NCBI GenBank assembly: GCA_903907885.1
Contig: CAIVPY010000468.1
Coordinates: forward strand, 1 to 6,134
Source of the DNA: an uncultured Bacteroidota bacterium
Lineage (GTDB): Bacteria; Bacteroidota; Bacteroidia; UKL13-3
Length of the DNA: 6,134 bases
Reading direction: 5' to 3'
This document shows positions 5,831-6,134 of the stretch, piece after piece (the stretch's first letter is position 1; every line of letters starts with the position of its first letter). The notes beneath the pieces are model-generated. The model was not told the DNA's origin. It worked only from the letters and a program-made list of their open reading frames with translations, and did no database searches. The position numbers were made by a program, and so were the translations under genes.

Positions 5831-6134
5831 TCAATAAAATGATTTAACAATGTTAATATGATGGCTACGAGAAATTCCTGCAGGATTGCAGCCTAATTGT
5901 CTTTCAGGTATAGGAGTCTTTAAATCTGAATAATATTTAGTCCATGCTGGAAAGGTTTCACCTGTTGAGGGGTCTTTAAATGTCATAGGTTCCAATTGAA
6001 AAAATGGTTTGTTATAATTAGCAAATTTATATGCGTCATAAATCAATTCGCTACAATAATATTTTTGGTTGTTGTAAATAAAAGCTTCATCGTAAGGTGT
6101 TCCTATTTTTGATAAGGCAAATTGCAATGCTGAA
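5831..6134 (-). CDS. YiiX/YebB-like (DUF830) permuted papain-fold cysteine hydrolase, C-terminal part
   Basis: The gene is cut by the right edge: the frame stays open through base 6133 with Ser-Ala codons before the TTG at 6125-6127, so that TTG is not the true start. About 100 residues are visible. KIGTPYDEAF, then KYYCSELIYDAY with the likely catalytic Cys (codon 6053-6055), and the C-terminal pattern LEPMTF, FPAWTKYYSDL, IPERQLGCNPAGISRS match the DUF830/YiiX branch of the NlpC/P60 superfamily. In these permuted enzymes the catalytic His lies N-terminal to the Cys, so here it would be outside the window. Full-length members are roughly 200 residues. Substrates are poorly known; cleavage of amide or peptidoglycan-related bonds is the usual proposal. 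Any signal peptide would also be off the edge. The gene ends 111 bases before the glycosyltransferase gene on the same strand, with a separate promoter between them. Confidence 0.82.
   Translation of the reverse strand, partial: SALQFALSKIGTPYDEAFIYNNQKYYCSELIYDAYKFANYNKPFFQLEPMTFKDPSTGETFPAWTKYYSDLKTPIPERQLGCNPAGISRSHHINIVKSFY

Noticed and set aside
1..6134. Defence, mobile-element or CRISPR content
   Set aside because: No transposase, integrase, toxin-antitoxin pair, phage gene, direct-repeat array or tRNA-like attachment site was seen; the recognised genes are ordinary chromosomal families.

Overview
The window is AT-rich, tightly packed bacterial chromosome, almost certainly from the phylum Bacteroidota. 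Three things point there: a DUF3822 protein (a family I know only from that phylum) next to rsmD; starts without Shine-Dalgarno sequences; and promoter candidates that fit the Bacteroidota pattern (TTTG, about 20 bases, TAnnTTTG) rather than the E. coli -35/-10 pattern. I cannot name a genus. There is no rRNA, tRNA, CRISPR array, insertion sequence or prophage gene, and no gene-free stretch over 300 bases. The largest gap, 5720-5830, holds a promoter candidate and two short dyads.

Layout. (1) 1-376, plus strand: a small two-helix membrane protein of unknown function, probably the C-terminal part of a longer gene whose 5' part lies off the edge or in another frame. (2) 373-1769, minus strand: a DUF3822 gene followed by overlapping rsmD (m2G966 methyltransferase of 16S rRNA). 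rsmD lacks an ATG start and has unusual residues. It ends tail to tail, with overlapping stop codons, against the first gene. (3) 1826-2647, plus strand: a two-gene unit of a PaaI-type hotdog thioesterase and an MmcQ/YjbR-family protein, divergent from DUF3822. (4) 2661-5719, minus strand: a compact operon of a membrane-bound family 2 glycosyltransferase, rsmG (m7G527 methyltransferase of 16S rRNA) and folC (dihydrofolate/folylpolyglutamate synthase), with a 1-base overlap and a 0-base gap at its junctions. (5) 5831-6134, minus strand: the C-terminal part of a YiiX/DUF830-type papain-like cysteine hydrolase that runs off the right edge.

The genes are mainly housekeeping: ribosome modification (rsmD, rsmG), folate metabolism (folC), acyl-CoA thioester hydrolysis, and envelope glycan synthesis. 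They do not form one pathway. I found no new defence, mobile or biosynthetic system. The points most worth checking are the atypical RsmD (non-ATG start, lost basic N-terminal residues, DAPY in place of DPPY, a G-rich start region), the two dyads upstream of the glycosyltransferase promoter, and the apparent break in the first gene.
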